Assembly: GCA_021730785.1 (NCBI GenBank)
Contig: JAKFWF010000002.1
Coordinates: 62,001-126,000, forward strand
Reading direction: 5' to 3'
DNA: 64,000 bases
DNA from: Hyphomicrobiaceae bacterium
Lineage (GTDB): Bacteria > Pseudomonadota > Alphaproteobacteria > Rhizobiales > Hyphomicrobiaceae
Numbering within the stretch: position 1 is the first letter of the stretch; each line of letters starts with the position of its first letter. The translations under genes were made by a program, and so were the position numbers. The notes under the pieces are model-generated. The model saw only the letters and a list, made by a program, of their open reading frames with translations, had not been told where the DNA came from and made no database searches. Below, in pieces: positions 43,675-53,774 of the stretch.

Positions 43675-45033
43675 TTAAGATGGCTGTCGTTCTGCGGCTC
43701 GGGCGAGGGCAGGATACTTCCAGGCCAGCGTAAGGGCACGCACGATGAAGAATATGGCTTGTGCGAGCCATAGGCCGTCGTTGCCGAGCAGCGGCACAGC
43801 AACGGCCAGAGCGACGAGGTAGATCAGGAAGCTCAAGAGCATCATGTTGCGCATGTCGACGGTTCGGGTCGCGCCTATGAAAACCCCGTCGAGCAGGAAA
43901 CAGCCGACTGCGATCAAGGGCAAAAGAGCGACCCAGGCAAAGTAGGCGCCAGCTTCAGCCCGAACTTCGGTGCTCGTGGTCATGAACGCGATCGTCGGGC
44001 CGACCATAAACCAGAGCACGACACCGATCAGCACGCCTGTGATCCCGGCGGCGACCGCTGCGAGGCGGACGGTCAGATCGAGCCGCGGTCGATCACGCGC
44101 ACCGACGGCCTGGCCGACGAGGGTCTCGGTCGCCTGCGAATAGCCATCGAGCATGAAATACATGATCATTAATATGCTCGCGAGCAGAGCATTGGCCGCG
44201 AGAACGGTTTCCCCTTGCGTGGCCCCGAGCCGGATGAAAATCTGCCCGACAACCAGCACGCAGACCGTTCTTATCATGATGTCGCGATTGGCGGCGAAAA
44301 GGGCCTTGAGTTTCACGGGATCGAGCAGCGTTGCGCGTGTCACACCGGCGCTGTGGGTCGCCAGTTCACGCCGTGCGAGAACAAGCCCGCCGATGACGGC
44401 GGCCACTTCACCGAGCAGTGCTGCGAGCCCGACACCTGCAACGCCCCAGCCGAGCAGTGCGACGAACACGAGCGCGACGACGATATTGAGCACGTTGGCG
44501 ACGAGCTGCAGCCAGAACGTGACCATGGTGCGGCCGAGGCCGATGAACCAGCCGAGCAGCGCGACGTTGGCAAGGCCCGCCGGCGCGGCCCAGATGCGCC
44601 AGTCGTAGTAGGCGGTCGTCGCCGCTTGCACGGCGGACGAACCGCCGAGAAACCAGAGGAAAGCGCGCTTGATTGGTGCCTGCAGCACGACGACCGCCAC
44701 ACCGATCGCAGCTGCAATGAGCAAGGCCCGCAGCAATGTCGCGGCGATCTCGGCGCTGTCGCGCGCGCCGTAGGCCTGCGCTGTGAACCCCGTGGTGCTC
44801 ATGCGCAGGAACGCGACGCACCAGTAGATGGCATTGAAGATGGCCGCACCGACCGCGACGCCACCGATCAGCGCGGCATCGCCAAGTCGCCCGATCACCG
44901 CAATGTCGACGAAGCCGATCAGCGGCGTCGATGCGTTGGCAAGCATGATGGGCGCGGCAAGCGCGATGACACCCGACAGCGTCGGCGGCGGCGTCTCGGC
45001 GCGCGGAGGGGCTTCCTCCTTGGTCGTGCGCAT
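43675..45033 (-). CDS. MATE family efflux transporter (DinF-like)
   Basis: The 452-residue polytopic protein has about 12 membrane segments in two repeats of six, as in multidrug and toxin extrusion exporters. The first repeat starts with L-A-A-P-I-M-L-A-N-A-S-T-P-L-I-G-F-V-D-I-A-V-I-G-R-L-G, typical of the DinF branch, and A-N-A-L-L-A-S-I-L-M-I-M-Y-F-M-L-D-G in the second half. It probably couples drug or metabolite export to a Na+ or H+ gradient; the substrate is unknown. The ATG overlaps by one base the stop codon of the small upstream membrane protein, pointing to translational coupling. Confidence 0.9.
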   Translation of the reverse strand: MRTTKEEAPPRAETPPPTLSGVIALAAPIMLANASTPLIGFVDIAVIGRLGDAALIGGVAVGAAIFNAIYWCVAFLRMSTTGFTAQAYGARDSAEIAATLLRALLIAAAIGVAVVVLQAPIKRAFLWFLGGSSAVQAATTAYYDWRIWAAPAGLANVALLGWFIGLGRTMVTFWLQLVANVLNIVVALVFVALLGWGVAGVGLAALLGEVAAVIGGLVLARRELATHSAGVTRATLLDPVKLKALFAANRDIMIRTVCVLVVGQIFIRLGATQGETVLAANALLASILMIMYFMLDGYSQATETLVGQAVGARDRPRLDLTVRLAAVAAGITGVLIGVVLWFMVGPTIAFMTTSTEVRAEAGAYFAWVALLPLIAVGCFLLDGVFIGATRTVDMRNMMLLSFLIYLVALAVAVPLLGNDGLWLAQAIFFIVRALTLAWKYPALARAAERQPS

Positions 45034-45221
45034 CAGCGACCGCCGACCGTGGCGCCGAGCACCAGATACTCGACCACCCAGTAGATCGCCTCGAAACCGA
45101 GGTCCGGGATGCGGCGCACAATGAGGCCGAACTGTTGCATGCTGGCGCTCGGTATCATACCCAATGCGGAAAGCACAATACCGACGATGATCGGCCAGAC
45201 TGCGAGCTGCGGGGTGAACAT
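45033..45221 (-). CDS. Small membrane protein upstream of the MATE gene
   Basis: This 62-residue hydrophobic product has two likely membrane segments (about residues 8-25 and 40-57) joined by a short basic loop. I do not recognise a family with certainty. Its TGA overlaps the MATE ATG by one base (TGATG), which strongly suggests it is translated. It could be an accessory or regulatory peptide of the exporter. Confidence 0.6.
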   Translation of the reverse strand: MFTPQLAVWPIIVGIVLSALGMIPSASMQQFGLIVRRIPDLGFEAIYWVVEYLVLGATVGGR

Positions 45222-45491
45222 TAAAAACGATGTTTGATCATCCGTATTAGCTTTTCGTCGCTATTGGCCCGCTCCCTCTTCGTTCACTCCACCACTCTAC
45301 GGCAGCCTATCGAGGTCTTGCTGCCGGTGCGGGTCCGTCGAGTGAGGCCGCCGGCCTGCACCTGCGCGCCACCCGCCCCCATCGCGAAGGCTCGAATGCC
45401 CGCACATCTGCTCGCACGTCGCGGACTGAACCATTGGTCCGCGACGTGCTCGGGCCCTTGGAGCAAAGCGGCCCCGCGCCCTGTCCCCCGC

Positions 45492-48143
45492 TCAGAACAG
45501 GCCTTCGATCTGACCGCCATCGTTGAGGCGGATCACGTCGGCGGACGGCACCTTCGGCAGGCCGGGCATGGTCATGATGTCGCCGGTGACGACGACGACG
45601 AACTCGGCGCCGGCCGACAACCTGAGCTCACGCACGGGCACGATGTGGCCGGTCGGTGCGCCGCGCTTGTTGGCGTCGGTCGAGAACGAGTACTGCGTTT
45701 TCGCCATGCAGACTGGCAGGTGGCCGTAGCCGGCCGCTTCCAGCTCCTTGAAGCGGGCTTCGACGGACGGGTCGCAGGCAATGTCGGCACCGCGGTAGAT
45801 CTCGGTGACGATGGTCTTGACCTTGTCGCGCAGCGGCATGTTGTCGGGATAGAGCGGCTTGAACTTGGCTTCGCCCTTCTCGCAGACCTCGACCACGTGG
45901 CGAGCCAACTCCTCGATGCCGGCGCCGCCGTCGGCCCAGTGCGAGCACAGGAACGCTTTCGCACCCATGCGCTCGGCCGAGGCCTTCACGGCTGCGATCT
46001 CGGCATCGGTGTCGGTGATGAACTTGTTGATCGCGACGATCGGCTGCACGCCGAACTTGCGCACGTTCTCGATGTGACGCTCGAGGTTGACGCAGCCCTT
46101 GGCCACCGCCTCCACGTTCTCGCCCTTGAGGCCGTCCTTGGCGACGCCGCCGTGCATCTTGAGTGCGCGCACGGTCGCAACGATGACGGCTGCCGAGGGA
46201 TTGAGGCCGGCCTTGCGGCACTTGATGTCGAAGAACTTCTCGGCGCCGAGGTCGGCACCGAAGCCGGCTTCGGTGACGACATAGTCGCATAGCTTCAGCG
46301 CGGTCTGGGTCGCCAGCACCGAGTTGCAGCCGTGCGCGATGTTGGCGAACGGGCCACCGTGGATGAACACGGGGTTGTTCTCGAGCGTCTGCACCAGGTT
46401 CGGCATCAGCGCATCCTTGAGCAGCACGGTCATCGCGCCGTCGCCCTTGAGGTCGCGGGCATACACGGGCTTCTTGTCGCGCGTGTAGGCGACGACGATG
46501 TTGCCGATGCGCTTTTCGAGGTCCTTGAGGTCGGTCGCCAGGCAGAAGATCGCCATGATCTCGGAGGCGACCGTGATGTCGAAGCCGTCTTCGCGCGGGA
46601 AGCCGTTGGCGGTGCCGCCGAGCGAGTTGACGATGGAGCGCAATGCCCGGTCGTTCATGTCCATGACGCGGCGCCAGGCGATGCGGCGCTGGTCGATGCC
46701 GAGGCTATTGCCCCAGTAGATGTGGTTGTCGAGCAGTGCGCTCAGCAGGTTGTGGGCGCTGGTGATGGCGTGGAAGTCGCCGGTGAAGTGGAGGTTGATA
46801 TCTTCCATCGGCACGACTTGCGCATAACCGCCGCCGGCAGCTCCCCCTTTGACGCCGAAGCAGGGGCCGAGAGACGGCTCGCGCAGGCAGCTCATTGCGC
46901 GCTTGCCGATGCGGTTCAAGCCGTCGCCGAGGCCGACCGTGGTCGTCGTCTTGCCTTCGCCAGCCGGCGTCGGGTTGATCGCGGTGACCAGGATCAGCTT
47001 GCCGTCCTTTCGGCCCTTCACCGAGTTGATGAAGTCGAACGACACCTTGGCCTTGGTCGGGCCGTAGTTCAGCAACGCGTCGGCCGGAATGTCGATCTTC
47101 TTTGCCACTTCGGCGATCGGCTTCATCTTGGCGGCGCGGGCGATCTCGATGTCGCTGCCGACGGTCTTTGCTGCCACGGGTGTTTCTCCGGTCTTGGGTT
47201 TCTTGGGGGCTGCGGGCGCGGCTGGAACAAAGGCTGCGAACATATCGCCGACTTTCAGTCCGGCGGCGGTGGCGAATTCGATGGCCGGGATCTTCTTGGT
47301 GTCGGCCGACTTGACGCGCTTGGCGAGAATGGCGCCACCACGGGCGGCGATCGCCATGCCGTTGCCGGTGATCGAGATGATCTCGCCTGGCTTGCCGTCG
47401 CCCGGGATTTTCGCGGCATCGAAGATCTGCATCTCCGTGCCTTTGATCATGCCCCAGGCACCAGGTGCCGGATTGGCGGCGCGGATGATGTTATAGACCT
47501 CACCCACGGGCTTCGAAAAATCGAGCTGGGCGGCATCGCGCTTGAACCAGCTCTCATAGGTCTTCTTTGCGTGGTCCTGTGGGACCTTGGGTGCCTTGCC
47601 GGCCCGCACGAGGTCGATCGATTCCAGCATCGCGTCGACGCCGATCGGGAACAGCTTCTTGAAGTACACGTCGCCGAGCGTCTCGTCGGGACCGATGTCG
47701 ACGATTTTCTGCAGCAGGATCGGGCCCTCGTCGAGCCCTTCGTCCGGCCAGAAGATGGTGAGGCCGGTGCGGGTCGAGCCCCAGGCGATCGGCCAGTTGA
47801 TCGACGACGGCCCGCGGTGCAGCGGCAGCAGCGAGGGGTGATACTGGATCGTGCCATGGGTCGGCGCATCGACCACGGCCTGCGGCACGAACAAGGTCAC
47901 ATAGGCCATGACGCACAGATCGGGCTTGAACGACTGCATCAGGGTGAGGGCCTCGGGCGTCTTCCAGCTCTTGGGCTGGTGCACGGGCAGGCCCTTCTCG
48001 CGGGCGAACACCGCGCAGGGGTCCTGCGGGCGGCCTTCCTTGTCGGGGGCGCAGAACACGGCGACGACGTTTTCGCCCCGCTCCAGCAGCTTTTCCAGGA
48101 CGGCCTTGCCGAAGGCTTCCTGACCATGAACGACGATACGCAT
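45492..48143 (-). CDS. Fused formyltransferase/10-formyl-THF hydrolase domain and formate-THF ligase
   Basis: The 883-residue protein joins two folate one-carbon enzymes. Residues 1 to about 305 match the N-terminal hydrolase domain of 10-formyl-THF dehydrogenase (formyl_trans_N plus C-terminal barrel): [11 protein letters not shown] holds the catalytic His102 and F-W-P-D-E-G-L-D the catalytic Asp138, with the same 36-residue spacing as in that enzyme. An Ala/Pro/Lys linker (about 305-330) leads to a complete formate-tetrahydrofolate ligase (residues about 330-883; P-loop T-P-A-G-E-G-K-T-T near 392-400). The ligase makes 10-formyl-THF from formate, THF and ATP. It lies downstream of frc on the same strand in an oxalate locus, so it probably captures formate or the formyl group. 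What the N-terminal domain transfers is unknown. Confidence 0.93.
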   Translation of the reverse strand: MRIVVHGQEAFGKAVLEKLLERGENVVAVFCAPDKEGRPQDPCAVFAREKGLPVHQPKSWKTPEALTLMQSFKPDLCVMAYVTLFVPQAVVDAPTHGTIQYHPSLLPLHRGPSSINWPIAWGSTRTGLTIFWPDEGLDEGPILLQKIVDIGPDETLGDVYFKKLFPIGVDAMLESIDLVRAGKAPKVPQDHAKKTYESWFKRDAAQLDFSKPVGEVYNIIRAANPAPGAWGMIKGTEMQIFDAAKIPGDGKPGEIISITGNGMAIAARGGAILAKRVKSADTKKIPAIEFATAAGLKVGDMFAAFVPAAPAAPKKPKTGETPVAAKTVGSDIEIARAAKMKPIAEVAKKIDIPADALLNYGPTKAKVSFDFINSVKGRKDGKLILVTAINPTPAGEGKTTTTVGLGDGLNRIGKRAMSCLREPSLGPCFGVKGGAAGGGYAQVVPMEDINLHFTGDFHAITSAHNLLSALLDNHIYWGNSLGIDQRRIAWRRVMDMNDRALRSIVNSLGGTANGFPREDGFDITVASEIMAIFCLATDLKDLEKRIGNIVVAYTRDKKPVYARDLKGDGAMTVLLKDALMPNLVQTLENNPVFIHGGPFANIAHGCNSVLATQTALKLCDYVVTEAGFGADLGAEKFFDIKCRKAGLNPSAAVIVATVRALKMHGGVAKDGLKGENVEAVAKGCVNLERHIENVRKFGVQPIVAINKFITDTDAEIAAVKASAERMGAKAFLCSHWADGGAGIEELARHVVEVCEKGEAKFKPLYPDNMPLRDKVKTIVTEIYRGADIACDPSVEARFKELEAAGYGHLPVCMAKTQYSFSTDANKRGAPTGHIVPVRELRLSAGAEFVVVVTGDIMTMPGLPKVPSADVIRLNDGGQIEGLF

Positions 48144-48182
48144 TGGGGTGGTTCCTTGGTTCGTTGAGTGCAGGTGGGAGTA

Positions 48183-48203
48183 GGGAATGGGGAATGGGGA
48201 ATG
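48183..48203. repeat. Three tandem GGGAATG heptamers
   Basis: Three direct copies of GGGAATG stand in the 117-bp spacer between frc and the fusion gene, inside a purine-rich GAGTAGGGAATGGGG-type tract. The complementary type of tract occurs at about 21920-21950. It looks like a dispersed low-complexity intergenic repeat rather than a regulatory site. Confidence 0.5.
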
Positions 48204-48260
48204 GGGAGCAGGTAGAGCAGCGCACGGCGGCTACGCCCTATTCCCTCACGCCCCCCTCCC

Positions 48261-49526
48261 TCACTTTTTCGGTGCTTCCGTCGCGCCGCTGGCCTTGATC
48301 GATGCGATTTCATCAGGCGTGTAGCGCAGGACATGGCTGAGGATCTCGTCCGTGTGCTCGCCCAGCAACGGCGAACGCACGACTTCCGTGGGCGAGGCCG
48401 ACAGCTTGATCGGATTGCCGACCGAGAGATATTTGCCCCGCTTCGGGTGATCGACCTCGACCACCGTGCCGGTTGCGCGCAGCGACTTGTCCTCGGCCAG
48501 TTCCTTCATTGAAAGGATCGGGCCGCACGGGATGTCGAACTCATTGAGGATGTCCATCGCCTCGAACTTGGTCTTGGTCATCGTCCACTGTTCGATGCGC
48601 CCGAAGATCTCGTTCAGCCGCGGCAGGCGGGCCGGGGGCTTTGCATAGTTCGGGTCGGTCTTCCAGGTAGGCTCGCCGATCACGTCGCAGATCGCCTCCC
48701 AGACGGGGGCCTGCGTGATGAAGTAGATGTAGGCGTCGGGATCGGCCTCCCAACCCTTGCACTTCAAGATGCGGCCCGGCTGGCCACCTCCCGAGTCGTT
48801 GCCGGCGCGCGGCACGGCGTCACCGAACGCGATGCCTTCGCCGAACTGGGAGTATTCCTTGAGTGGGCCATGGGCGAGGCGCTGCTGGTCGCGCAGCTTG
48901 ACGCGACACAAATTCAGCACACCGTCCTGCATGGCGCAGGTGACCTTTTGGCCTTCGCCGGTGACGGTGCGCTGATAGAGCGCGGTGACGATACCGAGCG
49001 CGAGGTGCAGGCCGGTCCCGCTGTCGCCGATCTGGGCGCCGGTGACGAGCGGCAGGCCGTCACGGAAGCCCGTCGTCGAAGCCGAGCCGCCGGTGCACTG
49101 GGCGACGTTCTCGTAGACCTTGCAGTCCTCGTAGGGGCCGGGACCGAAGCCCTTGATGGACGCGACGATCATGCGCGGGTTGAGGGCATGGATCGTCTCC
49201 CAGGGGAAGCCCATGCGGTCGAGCACGCCGGGGCCGAAGTTCTCGACCAGCACGTCGCAGGTCAGGATCAGCCGCTCCAGCACGGCCTTACCGGTCTTGT
49301 TCTTGGTGTCGAGCGTGATCGAGCGCTTGTTGTGGTTCAGCATGGTGAAATACAGCGCGTCGACATTGGGCACATCCATCAGCTGGCCGCGCGTGATGTC
49401 GCCGACGCCGGGCCGCTCGACCTTGATCACGTCGGCGCCGAACCAGGCCAGCAGCTGCGTGCAGGTCGGTCCCGATTGCACGTGCGTGAAATCGAGAATG
49501 CGGATGCCTTTCAGGGCTTGGGTCAT
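48261..49526 (-). CDS. frc: Formyl-CoA:oxalate CoA-transferase
   Basis: Frc moves CoA from formyl-CoA to oxalate, giving oxalyl-CoA and formate, the recycling step of oxalate catabolism. The 421-residue class III CoA-transferase aligns closely along its length with Oxalobacter Frc as I remember it: [11 protein letters not shown] at residues 10-20, [22 protein letters not shown], and the catalytic Asp in Q-I-G-D-S-G-T-G near residue 167. G-G-G-Q-P-G-R near residue 245 is the glycine loop of the active site. Oxalyl-CoA decarboxylase lies upstream on the same strand, with two Uma2 genes between; the fused formate-THF ligase lies downstream. Confidence 0.96.
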   Translation of the reverse strand: MTQALKGIRILDFTHVQSGPTCTQLLAWFGADVIKVERPGVGDITRGQLMDVPNVDALYFTMLNHNKRSITLDTKNKTGKAVLERLILTCDVLVENFGPGVLDRMGFPWETIHALNPRMIVASIKGFGPGPYEDCKVYENVAQCTGGSASTTGFRDGLPLVTGAQIGDSGTGLHLALGIVTALYQRTVTGEGQKVTCAMQDGVLNLCRVKLRDQQRLAHGPLKEYSQFGEGIAFGDAVPRAGNDSGGGQPGRILKCKGWEADPDAYIYFITQAPVWEAICDVIGEPTWKTDPNYAKPPARLPRLNEIFGRIEQWTMTKTKFEAMDILNEFDIPCGPILSMKELAEDKSLRATGTVVEVDHPKRGKYLSVGNPIKLSASPTEVVRSPLLGEHTDEILSHVLRYTPDEIASIKASGATEAPKK

Positions 49527-49555
49527 GGGTGGTGGTTTCCTTGGGGATTTCGCGA

Positions 49556-50116
49556 TTAAAACGTAATGGTCTGATATATCGCCGAGAGCGGGAGTTTTAG
49601 CCCCACGCTGTCGAGCTCAAGAACGTCGCCAGGATAGAGTTCACGCGTCACCCAGGCTTCGCTGCGGCACATGATCTCGACTTTCGGAATGTCCTGGGCC
49701 ACGAGCACGTATTCCTGCAACGAGGGGATCTGCAGGTAGTTGAGACGCTTCTCGCCGCGATCGAGGCGAGCGGTCGATGGCGACGTCACTTCGATGAGAA
49801 GAACCGGCTCTTTGCGATAGAGGCGCTCACGATCCGTCTGCGCGCACGACACTAAGATGTCGGGATAATAGCCGTCACTATCGATACGAGGATCGACGCG
49901 GAGTTTCATGGCGGCCTGAAACACCTGGCACTTGCCAATGAGTGGACCAGCGATCAGGACGATCAGGTTCGTGCAAATCAGATTATGTACATCGGTCCCG
50001 CCGGACATCGCGAACAGCACGCCGTCGATCAACTCGTGGCGCGTCGTTGCTGCTTCCTCGAACGCCAGATAGTCGTCGAAAGACATCCGCGCCGATTTTT
50101 TGAGTGCGCCGTTCAT
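49556..50116 (-). CDS. Uma2 family (DUF820) protein, putative endonuclease, copy A
   Basis: The 186-residue product has the restriction-endonuclease-like fold of Uma2/DUF820: R-H-E-L-I-D-G-V-L near residue 26, the Y-Y-P-D-I-L-V-S-C segment with the putative active-site Asp, and [11 protein letters not shown] with the E-V-x-S-P-S-T motif. The family has no settled biological role; members are often multiplied in cyanobacteria and in some proteobacteria. Its ATG overlaps (ATGA) the stop of a small frame derived from the 5' end of frc, so translation is coupled to that fragment. It sits 29 bp before frc. Confidence 0.85.
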   Translation of the reverse strand: MNGALKKSARMSFDDYLAFEEAATTRHELIDGVLFAMSGGTDVHNLICTNLIVLIAGPLIGKCQVFQAAMKLRVDPRIDSDGYYPDILVSCAQTDRERLYRKEPVLLIEVTSPSTARLDRGEKRLNYLQIPSLQEYVLVAQDIPKVEIMCRSEAWVTRELYPGDVLELDSVGLKLPLSAIYQTITF

Positions 50117-50229
50117 GTGCGTCCTGTGGTCGGCTGTTCGACCTTGAACACGTCAGCGTCGAACCAGGCCGGCCCAGATTGCACGTGCGTCAAATCGAGA
50201 ATGCGGATGCCTTTCAGGGCTTGGGTCAT
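50113..50229 (-). pseudogene. Duplicated 5' fragment of frc (38-codon leader)
   Basis: On the minus strand, ATG at 50229 opens a 38-codon frame that reads [20 protein letters not shown] and then [11 protein letters not shown], i.e. the frc N-terminus with a six-residue in-frame deletion and a few changes. The stop TGA (50115-50113) overlaps the start of Uma2 copy A. The frc ribosome-binding region is duplicated with it. The similarity covers about 50131-50248 versus 49412-49545. Confidence 0.85.
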
Positions 50230-50248
50230 GGGTGGTGGGTTCCTTGGG
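50131..50248. repeat. Direct repeat of the frc 5' region (second copy at 49412-49545)
   Basis: Both copies contain the frc leader with the AAGGAA-type ribosome-binding site, the start codon and about 35 codons in the same orientation. They flank Uma2 copy A. This is what is expected if a tandem duplication enclosed the gene or if it was inserted with duplication of the target. Confidence 0.8.
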
Positions 50249-50332
50249 GGGCTACTGTTATTCGTCGCTGTTGGTCCGTGTTTCCGGCCCTGCGATGTGT
50301 ACTTATTGCCCGGTCACTTCTCAGCTGGGTTA

Positions 50333-50908
50333 TCAGGGGGCGGCAGTTTCGAGACCAACCCTGCGGTAGAAAGTCTCGACATTTGTCGACATGCCGATAC
50401 TTTCGAATGTCACGATGCTGTCTCGCAGGAAGAGTTCCCGCTGCCATGATGTGCGGCGGCGAAAAATCTCCAGTTCCATCGCGTCTTGTGACAGCAGGAC
50501 ATACTCCACCAAGGCCACTGACTTCTTGTAGGCCTCGAATTTTTCCGTTCGATCAAGTCGTTCGGTGCTCGGTGAGAGTATCTCGACGATCAGGACCGCA
50601 CTGGTACGGAAGTAAGGATCGCGATCCGTCTCGTCGCAGCTGACAAAAACGTCTGGGTAGTAATATCTTTCCGTCTCGTTGGTTTTGACTTGCAACTTGA
50701 GTTCGGCTGTAAACACTTGGCAAGTGTCCGGTACCTTGGTCATCAAGAATGCAAACACATTGCCTCGAATGAGGCCATGTCGGGCGCTGGCGCCCGACAT
50801 GGCGTAAACAGCTCCATCGATGAACTCATGCCGCATCTGGCCATCGTTGTCCGACGCCAGATATTCGGCAGCGGATATATGTGTGAATTTCCTGGCGGTT
50901 AGCGACAT
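50333..50908 (-). CDS. Uma2 family (DUF820) protein, putative endonuclease, copy B
   Basis: The 191-residue product has the same features as copy A: M-R-H-E-F-I-D-G-A-V-Y near residue 25, Y-Y-Y-P-D-V-F-V-S-C, and V-L-I-V-E-I-L-S-P-S-T-E-R-L-D. The two copies differ throughout, so they are old paralogs or independent arrivals rather than a recent duplicate. It starts 42 bp after oxc and can be co-transcribed with it. No role in oxalate metabolism is known for the family. Confidence 0.85.
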   Translation of the reverse strand: MSLTARKFTHISAAEYLASDNDGQMRHEFIDGAVYAMSGASARHGLIRGNVFAFLMTKVPDTCQVFTAELKLQVKTNETERYYYPDVFVSCDETDRDPYFRTSAVLIVEILSPSTERLDRTEKFEAYKKSVALVEYVLLSQDAMELEIFRRRTSWQRELFLRDSIVTFESIGMSTNVETFYRRVGLETAAP

Positions 50909-50950
50909 GGCAAATCCATCTCTCCGCTAGTGGCTTGTCGTACCTAGGTC

Positions 50951-52666
50951 TCAAGCCTTCTTCACCACGCTCTGCGGGTTGAGATTGCCGATGCGACCAC
51001 TCTCGGTGCCGGCCTTCTCGTCGATCACGGCGTTGATCAGCGTTGGCTTGCCTGAATCCATCGCAGTGTTCACGGCGCGGTAGAGTTCTTCCGGCGAGGT
51101 CGCCTGCACGCCGACGCCGCCGAACGCTTGCATCATCATGTCGTAGCGGGCGTTCTTGACGAACACGGTGGTGGCCACATCGGCGCCGCCTGATGGGTTC
51201 GTGTCGGTGCCGCGGTAGATGCCGTTGTTGTTGAACACGACGACGCAGATGGGAAGATTGTACCGGCAGATGGTCTCGATTTCCATGCCGGAGAAGCCGA
51301 ACGCGCTGTCGCCTTCGACCGCCAGCACCGGCTTGCCGGTCTCGATGGCCGCGCCGATGGCATAGCCCATGCCGATGCCCATCACGCCCCAGGTGCCGAC
51401 GTCGAGGCGCTTTCTCGGCTGGTACATGTCGATGATACTGCGGGCGAAATCTAGGGTATTGGCGCCTTCGTTGACCAGAATCGCATCGGGACGTTCGCGC
51501 ACGATCTTCTTCAGGGCACCGAGTGCCGAGTGGAAGTTCATCGGCAGCGAATTGCTGAGCAGCTGCGATGCCATCTTGGCGAGGTTGACTTCCTTGCGCT
51601 GGTGGATCGCGCCGGTCCAGGCGGAGGGCGGCGCCGGCCATTCACGTCCGAGGCCGGCGAGCAGTGCCGACACGCAGGAGCCGATGTCGCCCACGATCGG
51701 CGCGCCGATCGCAACGTTGCTGTCCATTTCGGTCGGCGCGATATCGACTTGGATGAACGTCTGTGTTCCGCGCTCACCCCAGGTCTTGCCTTTGCCGTGC
51801 GACAGCAGCCAGTTGAGCCGGGCGCCGATCAGCATCACGACGTCGGCTTCCTTCAGCACCGAAGATCGGGCGGCACTTGCGCACAGCGGATGCGTGTCGG
51901 GCAGTAGACCCTTGGCCATGCTCATGGGCAGATAGGGGATGCCGGTTTTCTCGATCAGCGTGCGGATATCGGCATCGGCTTGCGCATAGGCAGCACCCTT
52001 GCCGAGGATGATCAGCGGGCGCTTTGCGCCCTTCAGCAGGTCGAGCGCGCGCAACACCGCATCCGATGCCGGGATCTGGCGCGGGGCCGCGTCGACGACC
52101 TTGATCAGGGACTTGGCACCGGCCACCGCATCCATCGCCTGGCCGAGCAGTTTGGCTGGCAGGTCGAGATAGACGCCGCCGGGACGGCCCGACACGGCCG
52201 AGCGGATGGCGCGCGCGACGCCGACGCCGATGTCTTCGGCGTGCAGGACGCGATAGGCCGCCTTGCAGTGCGGTCGCGCCACTGCCAGCTGGTCCATTTC
52301 TTCGTAGTCGCCTTGCTGCAGATCGACGATCTCGCGTTCGGACGAGCCGCTGATCAGGATCATCGGGAAGCAGTTGGTGGTGGCGTTGGCGAGCGCGGTC
52401 ACGCCGTTGAGAAAGCCTGGTGCCGACACGGTCAGGCAGACACCGGGCTTCTGCGTCAGGTAGCCGGCGATGGCAGCCGCGTGGCCCGCATGCTGTTCGT
52501 GCCGGAAGGAGATGACGCGCATGCCCTGGGCCTGGGCGAACCGGCCGAGATCGGTGATCGGGATGCCCGGCACGCCATAGATGGTGGTGATGCCGTTGAG
52601 CTTGAGCGCGTCGATGACGAGATGGAAGCCATCCGTCAGGTTCTGTGATTGCGTTTCGCTTGTCAT
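50951..52666 (-). CDS. oxc: Oxalyl-CoA decarboxylase
   Basis: This thiamine-diphosphate enzyme splits oxalyl-CoA into formyl-CoA and CO2. The 571-residue product has the N-terminal Pyr domain with the catalytic Glu in [12 protein letters not shown], a central domain, and the PP domain with the ThDP motif [11 protein letters not shown]...[15 protein letters not shown] near residue 30 is characteristic of Oxc. The ATG at 52666 is preferred (GGGAGAGGG upstream); the frame extends to 52753 without features. The GntR regulator gene ends 83 bp upstream, and frc lies downstream. Confidence 0.96.
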   Translation of the reverse strand: MTSETQSQNLTDGFHLVIDALKLNGITTIYGVPGIPITDLGRFAQAQGMRVISFRHEQHAGHAAAIAGYLTQKPGVCLTVSAPGFLNGVTALANATTNCFPMILISGSSEREIVDLQQGDYEEMDQLAVARPHCKAAYRVLHAEDIGVGVARAIRSAVSGRPGGVYLDLPAKLLGQAMDAVAGAKSLIKVVDAAPRQIPASDAVLRALDLLKGAKRPLIILGKGAAYAQADADIRTLIEKTGIPYLPMSMAKGLLPDTHPLCASAARSSVLKEADVVMLIGARLNWLLSHGKGKTWGERGTQTFIQVDIAPTEMDSNVAIGAPIVGDIGSCVSALLAGLGREWPAPPSAWTGAIHQRKEVNLAKMASQLLSNSLPMNFHSALGALKKIVRERPDAILVNEGANTLDFARSIIDMYQPRKRLDVGTWGVMGIGMGYAIGAAIETGKPVLAVEGDSAFGFSGMEIETICRYNLPICVVVFNNNGIYRGTDTNPSGGADVATTVFVKNARYDMMMQAFGGVGVQATSPEELYRAVNTAMDSGKPTLINAVIDEKAGTESGRIGNLNPQSVVKKA

Positions 52667-52749
52667 GATTTGGCCCTCTCCCAGGTTCCCGATGATCGTG
52701 TCTTGAACTGTGGCCATGCGGGGCACCTGTTCGTTGCCCCGCCGGCTGC

Positions 52750-53436
52750 TCACTCGATGTCGACGAATTTGTCCACGTGCTGGCGCAGTTTCAGCGTGTG
52801 CTCGCGCACCAGCCGCTCGGCGCGGTCGGCGTCGCGTGCCTCGAGGGCTGCCACGATATCCTTGTGATCGGCGATCGAGCGCTGGGCGCGATCCTGTTCA
52901 ACGATCGTGCGCTGGCGGATCGCCCGCACATGAAAGAACAGCTTGTCGGTCATTTCAGCCAGCAGAGCGCACTGCGACAAGGCGATGATCGCCTGATGAA
53001 AGCGAATGTTGGCGTCGGAATACTCGCCGAGCTTCTGGGCGATTTTATCCGAAGAGAACACGTCTACCAGCTCGTGCAGCCGAGCGATCTCGGCATCGGT
53101 TGCAACCATGGTCGCCAGCCGGGCCGCCATGCTTTCAAGGGCCGCCCACACCGTGATCATTTCCAGGATTTCGTTTTTTGTGCGTCGCACGATATAGATG
53201 CCGCGGCGCGGCACGATGCGAACAAGGCCTTCCTGATCGAGTTGGGCGAGTGCTTCCCGCAGCGGCGTGCGGCTGACGCCGAAATCCGCCGACAGCTGCC
53301 GCTCGTCGAGCCGCAACTCGGCGTCGGGCGCATAAATGTTCAGTTCCATGATGGCCGTGCGCAGCGCCTCGTAGGCGCGCACTTTCAAGCTCTGCGGCTC
53401 GGCCAGTGGAACAAGTTTGATCTGTGTCGACGTCAT
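52750..53436 (-). CDS. GntR family transcriptional regulator (FadR subfamily, FCD domain)
   Basis: The 228-residue product has a winged helix-turn-helix at residues 18-85, with [16 protein letters not shown] as the recognition-helix motif, and an all-helical FCD ligand domain from about residue 95 with the metal/ligand residues Asp, His (F-H-Q-A-I) and H-x-x-I. FCD regulators respond to small carboxylates. Its position directly before oxc and divergent from the Tct transporter makes it the likely regulator of both. The ATG at 53436 begins at the family start; the frame is open to 53535. A matching palindrome lies at 53513-53531 in its own upstream region. Confidence 0.9.
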   Translation of the reverse strand: MTSTQIKLVPLAEPQSLKVRAYEALRTAIMELNIYAPDAELRLDERQLSADFGVSRTPLREALAQLDQEGLVRIVPRRGIYIVRRTKNEILEMITVWAALESMAARLATMVATDAEIARLHELVDVFSSDKIAQKLGEYSDANIRFHQAIIALSQCALLAEMTDKLFFHVRAIRQRTIVEQDRAQRSIADHKDIVAALEARDADRAERLVREHTLKLRQHVDKFVDIE

Positions 53437-53512
53437 CGAAAACCAACCGCCATCGGCATGAGGTTTCGCCCGCTCCAGGACCAAAGTTCTATCCCTACGG
53501 GCGCTCTGGTTC

Positions 53513-53531
53513 TTGGCATACCATATGCCAA
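53513..53531. promoter_or_regulatory. Candidate GntR operator upstream of gntR
   Basis: TTGGCATA-CCA-TATGCCAA is a perfect inverted repeat with 8-bp arms and a 3-bp centre, 77 bp upstream of the gntR start. It fits the TGGYATA-N3-TATRCCA pattern also found before tctA. FadR-type regulators commonly bind TGGT-ATACCA-like palindromes. Confidence 0.7.
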
Positions 53532-53774
53532 CCAAACGAAAGTTGGCTAGAACTTTTTCAGAATTGCTGGTCGACTGGGTGGAACGGCGCAGTTTTTAGT
53601 CTGCATACAAATAAAAATTCCGACCTTGCTCGATCCTCGCAGAGCACTCCGCAAGCCGACAGCAGTGCAAGGTCGACCGCGGACTCGCGCCGTAGTCAGA
53701 CTGGAGGGGTGGGGGACTAAAAATCGAGTTGTCGCAAAATAGTCAATTGACTCGCTCGCCGATCTGATTTCCTA

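Noticed and set aside
46332-48167. A 611-codon plus-strand frame
   Set aside because: Antisense to the formyltransferase/formate-THF ligase fusion; composition is typical of a shadow frame.
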